From NCBI RefSeq assembly GCF_005406205.1, contig NZ_NXLZ01000005.1, forward strand, positions 1 through 64,000: a DNA stretch of 64,000 nucleotides, in the 5' to 3' direction. The position numbers and the translations under genes are program-made. The stretch is from Campylobacter estrildidarum. Lineage in GTDB: Bacteria; Campylobacterota; Campylobacteria; Campylobacterales; Campylobacteraceae. Numbering within the stretch: position 1 is the stretch's first letter; each line of letters opens with the position of its first letter. The notes under the pieces are model-generated. The model worked only from the letters and a program-made list of their open reading frames with translations. It made no database searches and was not told the DNA's origin. Shown piece by piece: positions 7,582-18,516 of this stretch.

Positions 7582-10163
7582 AGACTTACTTTTTCTTCAA
7601 CTTCTTTATAACTTTCTATATAATCACCCACTCTCATATCATCACACCCTTGTATGCCAACGCCACACTCATAACCTTTTGCAACCTCTTTGACGTCATC
7701 TTTAAAACGTTTTAAAGAACTCACGCTTCCTTCAAAAACCACAACGCCTTCTCGTATGAGACGAATTTTAGCTCCTCTGTTGATCACGCCTTCTGTAACC
7801 ATACAACCCGCAATTTGACCCAATTTTGGCACATTAATCACTTGTCTGATTTCAGCTTGACCCAATTGCTCTTCAGAAATTATAGGGCTCATCATACCAC
7901 CAAGCAAGGCTTTAACATCATCTAAAAGATTATAAATAACATTATAGGTTTTTATTTCCACACCCTTGTCTTTAGCGCGTTCTTTAATCTCTCCTGTTGG
8001 ACGTATATTAAAACCAAGCACGATAGAATTTTCACTCGCACTAGCAAGTTCAATATCACTTTGTGTGATTCCACCTACCCCGCTATGGATGATATCAACT
8101 TTAATTTCATCATTTCTTAATTTTTCCAAACTTGCTTTTAAAGCTTCAAGCGTTCCTTGAACATCTGCTTTTAATATAACTGGTAAAGCTTTGATATTGC
8201 CTTCTTTGATCTTAGCTCCAAGCTCATCAATGCTGACTTTTGTAGATTTGCTAAGCTCTTTTTGGCGATTGTATTCGTAACGTTTAGCCGCATACTCTCT
8301 TGCTTCTTTATCAGTTTTAACAGCGATTAAAATTTCACCTGACTGTGCCACTTCACTTAAACCAACTATCACTCCACATTCACCTGGCTTGATCTCTTTA
8401 AGTGCTTTACCTTGATCATCACTCATAGCCTTTATTTTTCCATAAGAAACACCCGCTACAACCGTATCGCCTACTTTTAAAGTTCCATTTTGCACTATCA
8501 CAGTAGCAACAGCACCACGGCCTTTTTGTATGGAAGATTCTATAATACTTGCCTTTGCATAATTTTTAGGATTTGCCTTGAGCTCCAAAATATCAGCTTG
8601 CAAAAGCACGATTTCAAGTAAATCTTCTATACCCATCCCCGTTTTAGCAGACACACCTACAAATTCATAACTTCCGCCCCAATCTACTGGCATGATATCA
8701 AGTTCGGCAAGTTGTGTTTTTACCATATCAGGATTTGCGCCCTCTTTGTCCATCTTATTAATCGCTATAATAATAGGCACATTAGCAGCTTTTGCATGAT
8801 TGATCGCTTCTTTTGTTTGAGGTTTAACCCCATCATCAGCAGCCACAACGATAATAACGATATCGGTGATACTCGCACCCCTTGCACGCATTGCTGTAAA
8901 AGCTTCGTGGCCTGGAGTATCGATAAATGTTATTTTACGATCATTTTTTTCCACCATATAAGCGCCTACATGCTGAGTAATTCCTCCTGCTTCACCACTC
9001 GCAACACGAGATTTTCTAATAAAATCTAGCAATGAAGTTTTACCATGATCAACATGTCCCATTATCGTAATAACAGGAGCCCTAGTAATCAAATCTTTTT
9101 CATCATCTTGCGTTTCATAATCTTTTACATAATCAAATTCTTCTGCCTCATCAGTGATTGTAATTTCTATACCAAATTCAGAACCTAAAATCTCAATAGC
9201 ATCTTCATCTAAAAAATCATTCTTGGTTGTCATCATACCGAGCATAAAAAGCTTTGAAATCACTTCGCTTGTGCTTTTGCCTATTTTATCAGCAAATTCA
9301 TACACTCTAATTTCTTTAGGAATTTCAACATTTGTAATGGCTTCATTTTCTTTTTTTTCTACTTTTTTAGGTGGTTTTTTGCGACTTCTTCTTTGAATTC
9401 CGCCTTCAGCAAAATTGACAGAATTTCCAACAGCTTGGCGTAAAAAATTGGGTTGTTTTTTGATGGCATTATTTGGCTTTTCTTCAACTTTAACACTAAA
9501 ATCAGGTAAAACAACCTCATCTTCATCGTCTAAAGAAATTTCAGCAAAATCTTGATTTCCTAAAAGATCCATTTTTTGAGTATTTTCTTTTTTTGTGGCG
9601 ACAAAAGGTTTTTTATCTTTTTTCTTTTTCTTTAAACTCTCATCTGCATTTGAAAATATAGTTTTTAAACTTATATGCTCTTCGCTCGCAGGAGTGGTGA
9701 TTTTTACCTCTTCTTTTTCTTTCTTTGCACATTCTTCTTCATCTTTTTTCTTTTTGACAATTACAAGACCTCTTTTTTTTGCTAAAGTGGCACTAGCCAA
9801 ACTTTCTTGTAAATTTTCTTTTGGTTCTTCTTTTAAATCTTCTGAATTAGATTTTGAAGATTTTGATTTTTCTTGTGGTTTTTTCGAGGATTTTTTTTCT
9901 GTTTGTGTTTTTTTTACTTCTTGAGTTTTTTCTTCTTTGGGTTTTGTTTTTGTTTTTTTTGCAGGAGTTGATTTTATATTTTTTTTAAAAGCCTCTGGAA
10001 TTACTTTAGTTTGTATATATTCATAAATTCCTGCAGCAACTTCTAGTTCTACAGCACTTGATGCAGTTTTAACACTCAATCCCAATTCGTTCGCCTTCGC
10101 GATAATTTCCTTGCTATCATATCCTAATTCTTTTGCTATCTCATAAATCCTAATTTTTGCCAT
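7578..10163 (-). CDS. infB: Translation initiation factor IF-2
   Basis: GTPase that brings initiator fMet-tRNA to the 30S subunit and promotes subunit joining. It has 861 residues. There is an N-terminal IF2-N domain ([14 protein letters not shown]), then a long Lys/Glu/Ser/Thr-rich low-complexity stretch to about residue 280, then a second IF2-N-like segment ([11 protein letters not shown]). The G domain follows with GHVDHGKTS (about 367-375), DTPGHEAF and NKMD, and the C-terminal beta-barrel and fMet-tRNA-binding domains complete it. It overlaps ylxR by 14 bases. The linker is long but is typical of epsilonproteobacterial IF-2. Confidence 0.97.
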   Translation of the reverse strand: MAKIRIYEIAKELGYDSKEIIAKANELGLSVKTASSAVELEVAAGIYEYIQTKVIPEAFKKNIKSTPAKKTKTKPKEEKTQEVKKTQTEKKSSKKPQEKSKSSKSNSEDLKEEPKENLQESLASATLAKKRGLVIVKKKKDEEECAKKEKEEVKITTPASEEHISLKTIFSNADESLKKKKKDKKPFVATKKENTQKMDLLGNQDFAEISLDDEDEVVLPDFSVKVEEKPNNAIKKQPNFLRQAVGNSVNFAEGGIQRRSRKKPPKKVEKKENEAITNVEIPKEIRVYEFADKIGKSTSEVISKLFMLGMMTTKNDFLDEDAIEILGSEFGIEITITDEAEEFDYVKDYETQDDEKDLITRAPVITIMGHVDHGKTSLLDFIRKSRVASGEAGGITQHVGAYMVEKNDRKITFIDTPGHEAFTAMRARGASITDIVIIVVAADDGVKPQTKEAINHAKAANVPIIIAINKMDKEGANPDMVKTQLAELDIMPVDWGGSYEFVGVSAKTGMGIEDLLEIVLLQADILELKANPKNYAKASIIESSIQKGRGAVATVIVQNGTLKVGDTVVAGVSYGKIKAMSDDQGKALKEIKPGECGVIVGLSEVAQSGEILIAVKTDKEAREYAAKRYEYNRQKELSKSTKVSIDELGAKIKEGNIKALPVILKADVQGTLEALKASLEKLRNDEIKVDIIHSGVGGITQSDIELASASENSIVLGFNIRPTGEIKERAKDKGVEIKTYNVIYNLLDDVKALLGGMMSPIISEEQLGQAEIRQVINVPKLGQIAGCMVTEGVINRGAKIRLIREGVVVFEGSVSSLKRFKDDVKEVAKGYECGVGIQGCDDMRVGDYIESYKEVEEKVSL

Positions 10164-10434
10164 TTAAAATTATCTCCTTTATATTCTGCTGAGTGGTTTT
10201 TATATTTAATTTTTTACATACTTTTAAAAAAATTGCTTGAAAATTTTTATCCTCAATTAAAAGACACTGATCACACACATAAATACTACGACCGCGATTT
10301 AAATTTAAGTGTAATTCCTTTTGAAAAATCCTTAATCTGTGTAATTCCTTTTGAAATAAACGACTCTTACAAATCACACACATTCTTACAGGTTTATGTT
10401 TAAAATTATATCTTTTTTTTTCATTTTTTAGCAA
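10150..10434 (-). CDS. ylxR: YlxR-family (DUF448) RNA-binding protein
   Basis: Small basic protein usually found just upstream of infB and thought to bind RNA or RNase P; its role here is inferred from family and position. It has 94 residues with the MCVICKSR motif and the [10 protein letters not shown] motif. The middle contains a repeated unit, [10 protein letters not shown] then [10 protein letters not shown], encoded by two identical 18-base copies 30 bases apart (listed separately). In relatives I recall, the second half of this segment is not a copy of the first. It overlaps thrB by seven bases. Confidence 0.85.
   Translation of the reverse strand: MLKNEKKRYNFKHKPVRMCVICKSRLFQKELHRLRIFQKELHLNLNRGRSIYVCDQCLLIEDKNFQAIFLKVCKKLNIKTTQQNIKEIILNGKN
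10309..10356 (-). repeat. Tandem 18-base direct repeat inside ylxR (period 30)
   Basis: The 18 bases at 10309-10326 recur exactly at 10339-10356. The period of 30 bases is ten codons, so the reading frame is kept and the protein shows FQKELH twice. It looks like a recent in-frame duplication or slippage event. Confidence 0.85.
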
Positions 10435-11306
10435 ATTTCAAAGCCTTTATTATCAAATTCTAAAGATAAAATTTTAAAATCCTTAAATTTTTGCTCAAGT
10501 TGTTGTTTCAAATATTTCGCGTCCTCTTTATAAACAAGATTAAAAAAACTTGTTCCTGAGCCTGAAAGAGTGCTCATTAAGGCCTTATTTTCTAAAGCAC
10601 ATTTTTGTACTTCAAAAAGCTCGGGTAAATTTTTCATCCTACGAGTTTGATGAATGAGATCTTTACTTGCTATAGTCAATAAATCATATTTTTTTTCTAA
10701 AAAACAAGCTGTAAGAAAAGAAGAATGAGATAAATTGAAAACACATTCTTTTAAGCTCAAATTTATAGGCAAAGCTGCACGGCTTTGATTTGTGCTCATA
10801 GGCACATTTGGAATAACGACTACAGCACTTAAACTTTCATCTATAGATTTTTTAATACTAAAAACATTTTCATTTTCGACAACAGAAACCACAAATCCAC
10901 CTAAAGTTGCTGGCGCTATATTATCTGGATGGTTTTCGTATTTTAACGCTTCATTTAAAATTTTTTGTTTTTCAACTTTAAAACCAGTCATTTCAAAAGC
11001 TGCTCCTATAGCTCCAACAATTACCGATGAAGAGCTTCCAAGTCCTCTAGATAAGGGGATTTTATTTTCAAAGATAAAACGAAAAGTATCTTTTTTTCCG
11101 CTTAATCTTTGATAAACTTCATTAAAAATACTCACAAAAACATTATTTTTTTTAAGACTTAAACTCTCGCTGCCTTCACCATAAATACTAATACTAAAAA
11201 AATTTGATTTTTCAATTATAGTGCTGTTAAAAAGCCCTATGCTTAAACCAAGACAATCAAATCCTGGTCCTAAATTTGCAGTTGTTGCAGGTACTAAAAT
11301 TTTCAA
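10428..11306 (-). CDS. thrB: Homoserine kinase
   Basis: Phosphorylates L-homoserine with ATP, the step before threonine synthase. It has 292 residues and is a GHMP kinase: VPATTANLGPGFDCLG at the N terminus, the phosphate loop PLSRGLGSSSS (about 86-96) and the C-terminal STLSGSGTSFF. It sits between tsaB and ylxR as in C. jejuni (Cj0134). Threonine synthesis is therefore retained at this locus while other amino acid genes appear lost elsewhere in the window. Confidence 0.93.
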   Translation of the reverse strand: MKILVPATTANLGPGFDCLGLSIGLFNSTIIEKSNFFSISIYGEGSESLSLKKNNVFVSIFNEVYQRLSGKKDTFRFIFENKIPLSRGLGSSSSVIVGAIGAAFEMTGFKVEKQKILNEALKYENHPDNIAPATLGGFVVSVVENENVFSIKKSIDESLSAVVVIPNVPMSTNQSRAALPINLSLKECVFNLSHSSFLTACFLEKKYDLLTIASKDLIHQTRRMKNLPELFEVQKCALENKALMSTLSGSGTSFFNLVYKEDAKYLKQQLEQKFKDFKILSLEFDNKGFEIC

Positions 11307-11329
11307 TATTTTTTCCTAAAATATAAATA

Positions 11330-11731
11330 TTAAATTGCAGATAAAAAATAAAAAGGTAGATTATCATTTTTTTTATTAAGTTTGCTTAAATTTAAAGGTA
11401 AGCTAAACTCCCCTGCAGTCGCTTTTTCCAAAACTATTCCATCTATTTTTTTTACAAAACACACATCTTTATGAGCACTAATAGGCTGATTATTATTCAA
11501 TTCAAAGGCGCTAACCGCAAATAGTGGTATATTTTTAACTATACTTAAAGTGCTCAAACTCACATAAGAAATTTTAATCCCCATAAAAGAACCTGGGCCA
11601 TTAGCATAAATGAGTTCATTAAAAGTAAAATTTTCTAACAATTCTTGTAAAATTCTGGGTACAAATTCACTTGCTTTTTCGGGACTTATTATACTTTTAG
11701 CAAGAACATCATTTTCATAAATACCAAGCAT
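11330..11731 (-). CDS. tsaB: TsaB-like tRNA threonylcarbamoyladenosine biosynthesis protein
   Basis: Partner of TsaD in making the t6A base of ANN-decoding tRNAs. At 133 residues it is short for the family, as is usual in epsilonproteobacteria, where TsaB is reduced. The typical core is present: FTFNELIYANGPGSFMGIKISY, the ASKHA-fold G-P-G-S-F-x-G-I motif. It lies 38 bases downstream of lpxC and just before thrB, in the same operon. The call depends mainly on that motif and on gene order. Confidence 0.75.
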   Translation of the reverse strand: MLGIYENDVLAKSIISPEKASEFVPRILQELLENFTFNELIYANGPGSFMGIKISYVSLSTLSIVKNIPLFAVSAFELNNNQPISAHKDVCFVKKIDGIVLEKATAGEFSLPLNLSKLNKKNDNLPFYFLSAI

Positions 11732-11769
11732 TAAAGGCTTGGATAAGGTATTTAATAAAAGAGAAGTTT

Positions 11770-12654
11770 TTATGCAAAAACCTTTTCATAAACTTTCTCA
11801 TTTGCTTTTTCAAGAGTGACTATTTCATAAGATTCTTTATCTTTGAGCACTTCTTTTGTAAGCAAATGATTTAAATGATGACTTCCAGCAAAAGATATGT
11901 AATCTCCAAAAACCCTATATCCAAGCAAAGTTAAATCTCCAATTGCATCTAAAATTTTATGCCTTACAAATTCGTCTTTAAAGCGTAATCCCTCTGGATT
12001 TAAAATACGATTTTCATCTACAACTATAGTATTTTCCAAACTACCGCCAAGTGCTAAATTTTTATCCCTAAGCATTTGTACATCTTTTAAAAATCCAAAA
12101 GTCCTTGCTCTTGCAATATTTTCTATATAATTTTTTTTGCTGAATTCAAAATTATAAGTTTGTTCTCCTATAACCGCATTATCAAATTTGATCGTGTAAT
12201 TAATGCGAGGTTCTTTGGTTGGTATCAAGCGAACAAATTTGTTACCATCTCTTATTTCTATTGGTTTTTTAATCACCATAATTTTTTTAGGTGTATCAAG
12301 CTCTTTAATTCCTGCTTCATCAAGCATCATACAAAAACTAATACTTGATCCATCCATAACAGGAGCTTCATTTGCATTTAAAACTATACGTATGTTATCA
12401 ATCCCATAAGCATTAATTGCACTCATTAAGTGCTCTATCGTAGAAATAAAACCTCGATCATCACCCAAAACCGTTGCCATTTGAGTATTGATTACATTCT
12501 CAGGAATAGCCCTATAGCTCACATTTAAATCACTTCTAAAAAACACTATGCCGCTATCTACCTCTAAAGGCTCAAGAGTAATTTCAATAGGTTCGCCTTT
12601 GTGTAGTCCTATTCCTACACCTTTGACTGCTTTTGCTAAAGTTAATTGTTTCAT
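11770..12654 (-). CDS. lpxC: UDP-3-O-acyl-N-acetylglucosamine deacetylase (lipid A synthesis)
   Basis: Zinc enzyme for the first committed step of lipid A synthesis, acting in the cytoplasm. It has 294 residues. Metal and catalytic residues are visible: STIEHLMSA (His about 75), FVRHKILDAIGDL (His and Asp about 232-236) and the catalytic His in SHHLNHLL (about 258-262). The start shares one base with the stop of the M23 peptidase gene, so an outer-envelope gene pair is translated together. Confidence 0.95.
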   Translation of the reverse strand: MKQLTLAKAVKGVGIGLHKGEPIEITLEPLEVDSGIVFFRSDLNVSYRAIPENVINTQMATVLGDDRGFISTIEHLMSAINAYGIDNIRIVLNANEAPVMDGSSISFCMMLDEAGIKELDTPKKIMVIKKPIEIRDGNKFVRLIPTKEPRINYTIKFDNAVIGEQTYNFEFSKKNYIENIARARTFGFLKDVQMLRDKNLALGGSLENTIVVDENRILNPEGLRFKDEFVRHKILDAIGDLTLLGYRVFGDYISFAGSHHLNHLLTKEVLKDKESYEIVTLEKANEKVYEKVFA

Positions 12655-14021
12655 TATTTTTGTCCTAAAATTATTTTTTTACCATCATCTAAAATTTTAT
12701 AAATATTATTCTCAATCCACTTCCTATCTTGCCATTGTTCTGGACGTGTTTCAACTCCTTGGACTAAAACTCCAAAATGCAAATGATCGCCCAAAGCTAA
12801 ACCACTTGTTCCCGTTCTTGCTATAATACTTTGCTTGGCTAATTCTTCACCTACGTCAACATTTTTGGAAGAACAATGCCCATAAAGACTATAAACACCA
12901 AAGCCATGATAGATAATTAAATTTAGCCCATAAATTCCATTTTTCTGTGCAAACACAACTTTGCCAGAATTATTACTAACAATTGGAGCTTCTCTAACAC
13001 TAGCCAAATCTATACCCATATGATAAGAATCGCTAACAAATTGCCCATTATAAGAATAATATCTATGATCAGCAAAATCGCCTACTTTCATAGCATTTTT
13101 GAGTGGTAAAAATAAATTAATATTAAAATTCTCTAATTTAGCTTCAGGAATTTCTGAAGTGATTTGATGTATGAGAATTTCATTGTCATTTCTAAGAGTT
13201 TCATTAACAAATTTAAACTTTTCAAAACGTGTAAAATTATTATCTTTCGGAGCATATTCTTGAGCTAAATTTTCAATTTTACCATCTAAAAATTTATCTG
13301 TAAGATTAATATTAGAAACGCGATATTTATGATTTAAAAAATAATACCTTATACGTTCTTTAGAAGCATTTCCTGCTTTATCTTTAGCTACGATATAAGC
13401 ACGAAATTCTTCATCTTTTGCATCCCAAGCAATAATTGCTGCATAATAACCTTTTTTTATATAAGGCGTAGCTTTGAAGATTCTTTCTTTATTTGTTTCT
13501 ATATAAACTTGATCCAAATTAGCATCCTGTGCAGAAAACACAACAGCCGCAGCTCCTCCTTGTTCAATTTGATAAGAATTGCTCAAAACGTTAATTTTTG
13601 GGGAAGCATCATCAATAATAACTGCAACTTGCTTTTTTGTTTCATTTTGGGTCAAAAAATTCCAAAAATTATTATTGTTTGCGGAAATTTCCATAATAAA
13701 AGATTTCATCTTTTCTTCAAATTTAGGCAAAGCAACTTGTAAAGTAATGTTGCTTAAATTTTGAATTTTTTCATTTGCTATAACAATTCCCTTATCATTA
13801 AAATCTTTTCGTAAAATTATTTGAACATTTTTAATAGGATATTTAGAGTCTTTTATATGCACTGAAATTGGTTTTTCAAGATTAGTATAAATTATATTGG
13901 GTACAAAAACTTGGGGTAAGTCTTGTTTAAATATAACTTCTTTTTTTATAATAAAAAAAACTGCTAAAACAGCAACAATTAAAAAATACAGATAAAATGT
14001 TTTCTTCTTTCTTTTTATCAT
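12654..14021 (-). CDS. M23-family peptidoglycan endopeptidase, membrane-anchored
   Basis: Predicted to cut peptide cross-links in the cell wall, on the periplasmic side. It has 455 residues, a single N-terminal membrane helix (about 8-25), a long periplasmic region, and a C-terminal LytM/M23 domain with the zinc ligands of SYHMGIDLAS (His and Asp) and GDHLHFGV. Both catalytic motifs are complete, so the enzyme should be active rather than a degenerate LytM factor. It is first in the operon with lpxC, tsaB and thrB, the equivalent of Cj0131. Confidence 0.88.
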   Translation of the reverse strand: MIKRKKKTFYLYFLIVAVLAVFFIIKKEVIFKQDLPQVFVPNIIYTNLEKPISVHIKDSKYPIKNVQIILRKDFNDKGIVIANEKIQNLSNITLQVALPKFEEKMKSFIMEISANNNNFWNFLTQNETKKQVAVIIDDASPKINVLSNSYQIEQGGAAAVVFSAQDANLDQVYIETNKERIFKATPYIKKGYYAAIIAWDAKDEEFRAYIVAKDKAGNASKERIRYYFLNHKYRVSNINLTDKFLDGKIENLAQEYAPKDNNFTRFEKFKFVNETLRNDNEILIHQITSEIPEAKLENFNINLFLPLKNAMKVGDFADHRYYSYNGQFVSDSYHMGIDLASVREAPIVSNNSGKVVFAQKNGIYGLNLIIYHGFGVYSLYGHCSSKNVDVGEELAKQSIIARTGTSGLALGDHLHFGVLVQGVETRPEQWQDRKWIENNIYKILDDGKKIILGQK

Positions 14022-14261
14022 AGATTTTCTTCCTAAAGAATTTCCTAAAATTCTATATCAATATAGTAAATATTAATCAATATTTTTGCTTACATTAATA
14101 TTTTCCAAAGTTATTTTTAATAAATTACAATTCATGTTAAAAATTTAAAAAACACGATAATAAACAAAAAATTTCACCGAAAGAAATTATGGATTTTTGT
14201 TAAATTTTTTTTGCTATTATTGCAAGTTTTAAATAAAAAGCTTATTTTTAGGTAAAAATTA

Positions 14262-16478
14262 ATGAAGAAAATTATCAGCATTTGCATTTTAGCTACATTT
14301 AGCAATGCAATAATTATAAAAGAAATTAAATTTAGCGGTTTAAACCATCTTTCAAACACAACCGCTATTAATCTCACTGGTCTTAAAATTGGCGAAGAAT
14401 TAAATCTTTCTAAAATCAATAATGCCATACTTAATCTTTATAGACAAAATTATTTTGATGATATTGCAGTAGAAGAACATAATGGTGTTCTAGATATTAT
14501 AGTTACTGAAAAACCAAGTATTGCTAAAGTAACCATTACAGGCATTGCCTCTAATGATCGCAAACAAGTTGAAAATATTTTAGGTATTAAACGTGGAAAT
14601 CTATTTGATGAATCAAGTGCTAAGGATGCTTGCAAAAAAATTAAAGATTATTACGAAGCAAAAAGTTATTTTGATACCATTGTTGAATATAAAACTAAAA
14701 GCTTGGACAATACTGATGGTTTGGAACTTGAATTTATAGTCAATCGTGGAGAAAATATTATTATTAATAATGTATATTTAAGTGGTGCTAAAAAACTATC
14801 TTATTCTGATATAGAACCTGCAGTAGTTAATAAAGAAAAAGAATTTATGGGTTGGTTATGGGGAAGAAATGATGGTAAGCTAAAAATCTTTGAATTAAAC
14901 AACGATAGTGCAAGAATTAGTGATGAATATATGAAAAAAGGTTATTTAGATATAAAAATATCTTCTCCTTATTTAAAAACTTATACAGATACCTATCAAG
15001 CTAATTTAACTTATTTTATAAAAGAAGGAAAACCTTATAAAATTAAAAATATTACTATAGAAAATCCTTTATTTGAGGAAAAACAGAACTTAAAAACAGT
15101 TAAAGATCTGCGCTCTAGTGTTGGCAAGATTATCAATATCGAAGATGTTAGAAAAGATGTAAAAACCTTAGAAACGCAAAGTGCTGATTTGGGTTATGCC
15201 TTTGTTGAAGTTTATCCAGATATCCAAAAAAACGATGAAACCCATGAAGTTACAATTAATTTTAAAGTTATTCCTCATAAAAAAGTTTATATTAGAAATG
15301 TGATTATTGCAAATAATTCTCGCACAGTCGATCGCGTTATACGTAGAGAATTATATGTCACTGAGGGTAATTTATACAATCGTACAGATTTGACTGAATC
15401 AAAAAACGCTCTAAAAAGAACTTCTTATTTTGATGATGTAGATATTAAAGAAAAAAAAGTTGATGATACTCATATTGATCTTATTGTTGATGTTAAAGAA
15501 GCATCTACGGGTGCAATATCTGGAGGTATAGGATATGGATCAAGCGATGGACTACTTTTAAATGCTTCGCTTTCTGATACAAATATTTTTGGTTCAGGAA
15601 TTAAAAGTTCAGTTAGTTTAGATAAAAGCGATGATACCCTATCTGGAAGAATCAGCCTTATTAATCCTAGAATACTTGATAGTCATTATAGTCTTGGAGG
15701 AACTCTTTATTCTAATGATTATGAATGGGATAATTACTCAGAAAAAAATTATGGATTTGATATTACACTTGGACGTCAATTTGCAAGATATTTTAATGCA
15801 AGTTTAACTTATAACTTAGAGCAAAGTGATATATATTACCTTAGTCCCACGCTTATAAGAACAGGTTATGATCTTGGTAAAAGTATCAAAAGTTCAATTA
15901 CCCCTATGATATCATTCAATAATACGGACGATTATTATTTACCTAGATCTGGAATTATTGCTTCAACAGGTCTTGAGTATGCTGGACTTGGAGGAGATCA
16001 AAAGTTTTTATCTTCAAGTTCAAAATTTAATTTTTATCAAGGTTTACAAGATTATATAGGATTTGATTTAATTTATCGCTACAAAGCAAGTTTTTATAAA
16101 GTTTGGAATGAGGGATATTTGCCAATCAATCAAAGAATTTATTTGGGCGGTATTCGTTCAATTCGTGGTTTTGAAAGCAGAACGGTTACTCCTAAAAATG
16201 AGTGGGGAGATGAAGTTGGTGGAACTATAGCTTTTGCAAATTCAGCAGAACTTAGCTTTCCATTAATCAATAGAATTAAACTTCGCGGAAGTATATTTTT
16301 TGATTATGGCATGATAGGACGCAAAAATTTGGATGAAATTAAAAGAATGAGTACAGGAGTCGGTCTAGAATGGATTACCCCTATAGGACCTTTACAACTT
16401 ATTTTCGCTAAGCCGCTTAATAAGAAAAAAGGTGATGATACCAATACTTTTGAATTCAATCTTGGAACACGCTTTTAA
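14262..16478 (+). CDS. bamA: Outer membrane protein assembly factor BamA
   Basis: Inserts beta-barrel proteins into the outer membrane. It has 738 residues, a short signal peptide (to about residue 15), POTRA repeats (about 17-390) and a C-terminal Omp85 beta-barrel. Barrel hallmarks include IRGFESRTV (the conserved VRGF/Y-type motif) and the terminal FNLGTRF with a final Phe. It starts a seven-gene plus-strand operon. The AT-rich 240-base gap before it also carries the start region of the divergent M23/lpxC operon. Confidence 0.96.
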   Translation: MKKIISICILATFSNAIIIKEIKFSGLNHLSNTTAINLTGLKIGEELNLSKINNAILNLYRQNYFDDIAVEEHNGVLDIIVTEKPSIAKVTITGIASNDRKQVENILGIKRGNLFDESSAKDACKKIKDYYEAKSYFDTIVEYKTKSLDNTDGLELEFIVNRGENIIINNVYLSGAKKLSYSDIEPAVVNKEKEFMGWLWGRNDGKLKIFELNNDSARISDEYMKKGYLDIKISSPYLKTYTDTYQANLTYFIKEGKPYKIKNITIENPLFEEKQNLKTVKDLRSSVGKIINIEDVRKDVKTLETQSADLGYAFVEVYPDIQKNDETHEVTINFKVIPHKKVYIRNVIIANNSRTVDRVIRRELYVTEGNLYNRTDLTESKNALKRTSYFDDVDIKEKKVDDTHIDLIVDVKEASTGAISGGIGYGSSDGLLLNASLSDTNIFGSGIKSSVSLDKSDDTLSGRISLINPRILDSHYSLGGTLYSNDYEWDNYSEKNYGFDITLGRQFARYFNASLTYNLEQSDIYYLSPTLIRTGYDLGKSIKSSITPMISFNNTDDYYLPRSGIIASTGLEYAGLGGDQKFLSSSSKFNFYQGLQDYIGFDLIYRYKASFYKVWNEGYLPINQRIYLGGIRSIRGFESRTVTPKNEWGDEVGGTIAFANSAELSFPLINRIKLRGSIFFDYGMIGRKNLDEIKRMSTGVGLEWITPIGPLQLIFAKPLNKKKGDDTNTFEFNLGTRF

Positions 16479-17209
16479 TGAAAAATTTTTTAGACGCTTG
16501 TCTTAATGCAAATTTAGAAATAGATAGGTATCTAAAAAATATACCACAAAATGATTTTAATTTATATTCTAAAAATGGTTATAATGACAATAAAGGCTAC
16601 GAGTTTGATTTAAAATGTGAGCAAATTTTTGTAAAACACCTAAGCTCTTTTGGACAAATTTTTTCTGAAGAAAGTGGCTTAATAGGAGAAAACAATTCTT
16701 GTAAAATTATTCTTGATCCTCTAGATGGAAGTTCTAATTTTATATCAAAAATTCCTTTTTATGGTACTTCAGTGGCTCTTATAAAAGATAATGAGCCTCA
16801 AAGTGCTTTTATTTGTAATTTGGCTAGTAATGAAATTTTAGCCTTTGATGAAAATAAAGCTTTAAAAGCCAATCTTTCTAATCCTATTTATTCTCCAATT
16901 TTACCTAACCAATTTTCTCAAGTTGGTATTATAGAAAAAATAACACTTTGTCCAAATATTCTTGATTTTCTGTCAAAAAATAAATTAAAATTTAGATCTT
17001 TAGGTGCAACAGCGCTTAGCCTTGCTTATGCTTATTATTTTAATTTTGTTCTTATTTTAGGCAAAACTCGAACTTTTGATACTGCAGGTGCATCAATGCT
17101 TTGCAAAAATTTATATTTAGAAAAAAATGAAAAATTCTTTCTTGTAAGCAAAGATAAGAAAATTTTTGATATAATTTTGAAATTTTTAGATTCGATATGG
17201 ATAATTTGA
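16478..17209 (+). CDS. Inositol monophosphatase family protein
   Basis: Mg-dependent sugar or inositol phosphatase; the physiological substrate is unknown. It has 243 residues. The metal-binding motifs FSEESG (first Glu) and LDPLDGSSNF (DPxDGT/S) and the late Asp of RTFDTAGA are all in place. The ATG overlaps the bamA stop by one base and the next gene, accD, starts right after its stop. This matches Cj0128c. FBPase or SuhB-like roles are alternatives that sequence alone does not decide. Confidence 0.85.
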   Translation: MKNFLDACLNANLEIDRYLKNIPQNDFNLYSKNGYNDNKGYEFDLKCEQIFVKHLSSFGQIFSEESGLIGENNSCKIILDPLDGSSNFISKIPFYGTSVALIKDNEPQSAFICNLASNEILAFDENKALKANLSNPIYSPILPNQFSQVGIIEKITLCPNILDFLSKNKLKFRSLGATALSLAYAYYFNFVLILGKTRTFDTAGASMLCKNLYLEKNEKFFLVSKDKKIFDIILKFLDSIWII

Positions 17210-18052
17210 ATGAATTTTACAGATATTTTTTCAAAAATTAGACGACAACAACCTAGCACAAAAGAAGCACCCGAGCATTGGGTAAAATGCCAAAGTTGCC
17301 ATGCTCTAATGTATTATAAGGAAATAGAATCTCGTTTTAATGTATGCCCTAAATGCTCTTATCATATGAGAATTACTCCTATGGATAGAATTAAACTCTT
17401 AAGCGATGAAAATAGCTTTGTAGAACTTGATGCCAATCTAGAGGCTGTCGATCCTCTTAAATTTGTTGATAGTAAATCCTATAAAAAAAGATTAAGCGAG
17501 AATCAAAGCAAAACAGGTAGAAAATCTTCTGTTATTAGTGGAGAATGTACCATTGATAAGTTAAAAATTCAACTCGTTGTATTTGATTTTTCTTTTATGG
17601 GAGGTTCCTTAGGATCTGTAGAAGGAGAAAAAATAGTTCGTGCTATACAAAGAGCTATTAGTAATAAAAATCCTTTAGTGATTGTCAGTGCAAGCGGGGG
17701 TGCTAGAATGCAAGAAAGTACTTATTCTTTAATGCAGATGAGTAAAACAAGCACTGCTTTAAAACTTTTAAGCAAAGAAAAAATCCCATATATTAGCGTT
17801 TTAACTGATCCTACACTAGGAGGCGTAAGCGCATCTTTTGCTTGGCTTGGAGATTTAGTAATTGCCGAACCAGGAGCTTTGGTAGGTTTTGCAGGACAAA
17901 GAGTAATCAAACAGACCATAGGTGCTGATTTGCCACAAGGTTTTCAAAAAGCGGAGTTTTTACTAGAGCATGGTCTTATAGATGCAATAGTAGAACGATC
18001 AGAAATGAAAAAATACCTTAGTGATACGCTAAGATTTTTTTGTGGAAACTAA
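17210..18052 (+). CDS. accD: Acetyl-CoA carboxylase, carboxyltransferase beta subunit
   Basis: Forms malonyl-CoA with AccA, the first step of fatty acid synthesis. It has 280 residues. An N-terminal zinc ribbon ([12 protein letters not shown] ... CPKCSYHM) is followed by the crotonase-fold carboxyltransferase core with [13 protein letters not shown] and [15 protein letters not shown]. Length and motifs are normal. It is packed between the phosphatase gene and rlmH. Confidence 0.96.
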   Translation: MNFTDIFSKIRRQQPSTKEAPEHWVKCQSCHALMYYKEIESRFNVCPKCSYHMRITPMDRIKLLSDENSFVELDANLEAVDPLKFVDSKSYKKRLSENQSKTGRKSSVISGECTIDKLKIQLVVFDFSFMGGSLGSVEGEKIVRAIQRAISNKNPLVIVSASGGARMQESTYSLMQMSKTSTALKLLSKEKIPYISVLTDPTLGGVSASFAWLGDLVIAEPGALVGFAGQRVIKQTIGADLPQGFQKAEFLLEHGLIDAIVERSEMKKYLSDTLRFFCGN

Positions 18053-18053
18053 C

Positions 18054-18506
18054 TTGCAAATTAATATTTTTTACATTCAAAAAAACAATGAATTTGAAAT
18101 TTTAGATCAAAAATATATCAAACTTATATCCAAATTTGCCAACATTAAAGAATATAATCTTTTTAATAAAAAAATTGCAAATGCACAAAATCTTGATAAT
18201 CCAGAACTGGCAAAAAAAAGCTATGAAGAAGTATTTAATGCGCATAAAAGGGGGTTTAATATAGTTCTTGATGAAAGAGGTAAAGAGCTTACAAGCTTAG
18301 AATTTGCTAAAATTATTCAAGATAAATTTGAACTAAGCTTTTTTATAGGTGGAGCTTATGGATTAAGGGAAGAATTTACAAAAAAAATGAATTTTAGCTT
18401 TTCTTTAAGCAAACTCACCTTAGCACATTATTTTGTCAAAACCTTACTTTTAGAGCAAATTTATCGTGCTTTTTGCATTAACTCCAATCACCCTTATCAT
18501 AAATAG
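18054..18506 (+). CDS. rlmH: 23S rRNA (pseudouridine1915-N3)-methyltransferase RlmH
   Basis: SPOUT methyltransferase that modifies pseudouridine 1915 in helix 69 of 23S rRNA on assembled ribosomes. The start chosen is the TTG two bases after the accD stop, giving about 150 residues beginning (M)QINIFYIQK, which fits the family. A GTG 12 bases upstream would add four residues. The conserved end is clear: [13 protein letters not shown] (SAM-binding knot), then [23 protein letters not shown] and the final HPYHK. Confidence 0.92.
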   Translation: MQINIFYIQKNNEFEILDQKYIKLISKFANIKEYNLFNKKIANAQNLDNPELAKKSYEEVFNAHKRGFNIVLDERGKELTSLEFAKIIQDKFELSFFIGGAYGLREEFTKKMNFSFSLSKLTLAHYFVKTLLLEQIYRAFCINSNHPYHK

Positions 18507-18516
18507 GAATAAATTA

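Noticed and set aside
8712-9029. Plus-strand frame of 105 codons opposite the IF-2 GTPase domain
   Set aside because: It is antisense to the most conserved part of infB, with no ribosome site or known motif.
9595-9924. Plus-strand frame rich in Phe and Ser opposite infB
   Set aside because: It is the mirror of the Lys/Glu-rich linker of IF-2. Such linkers always give long antisense Phe/Ser frames.
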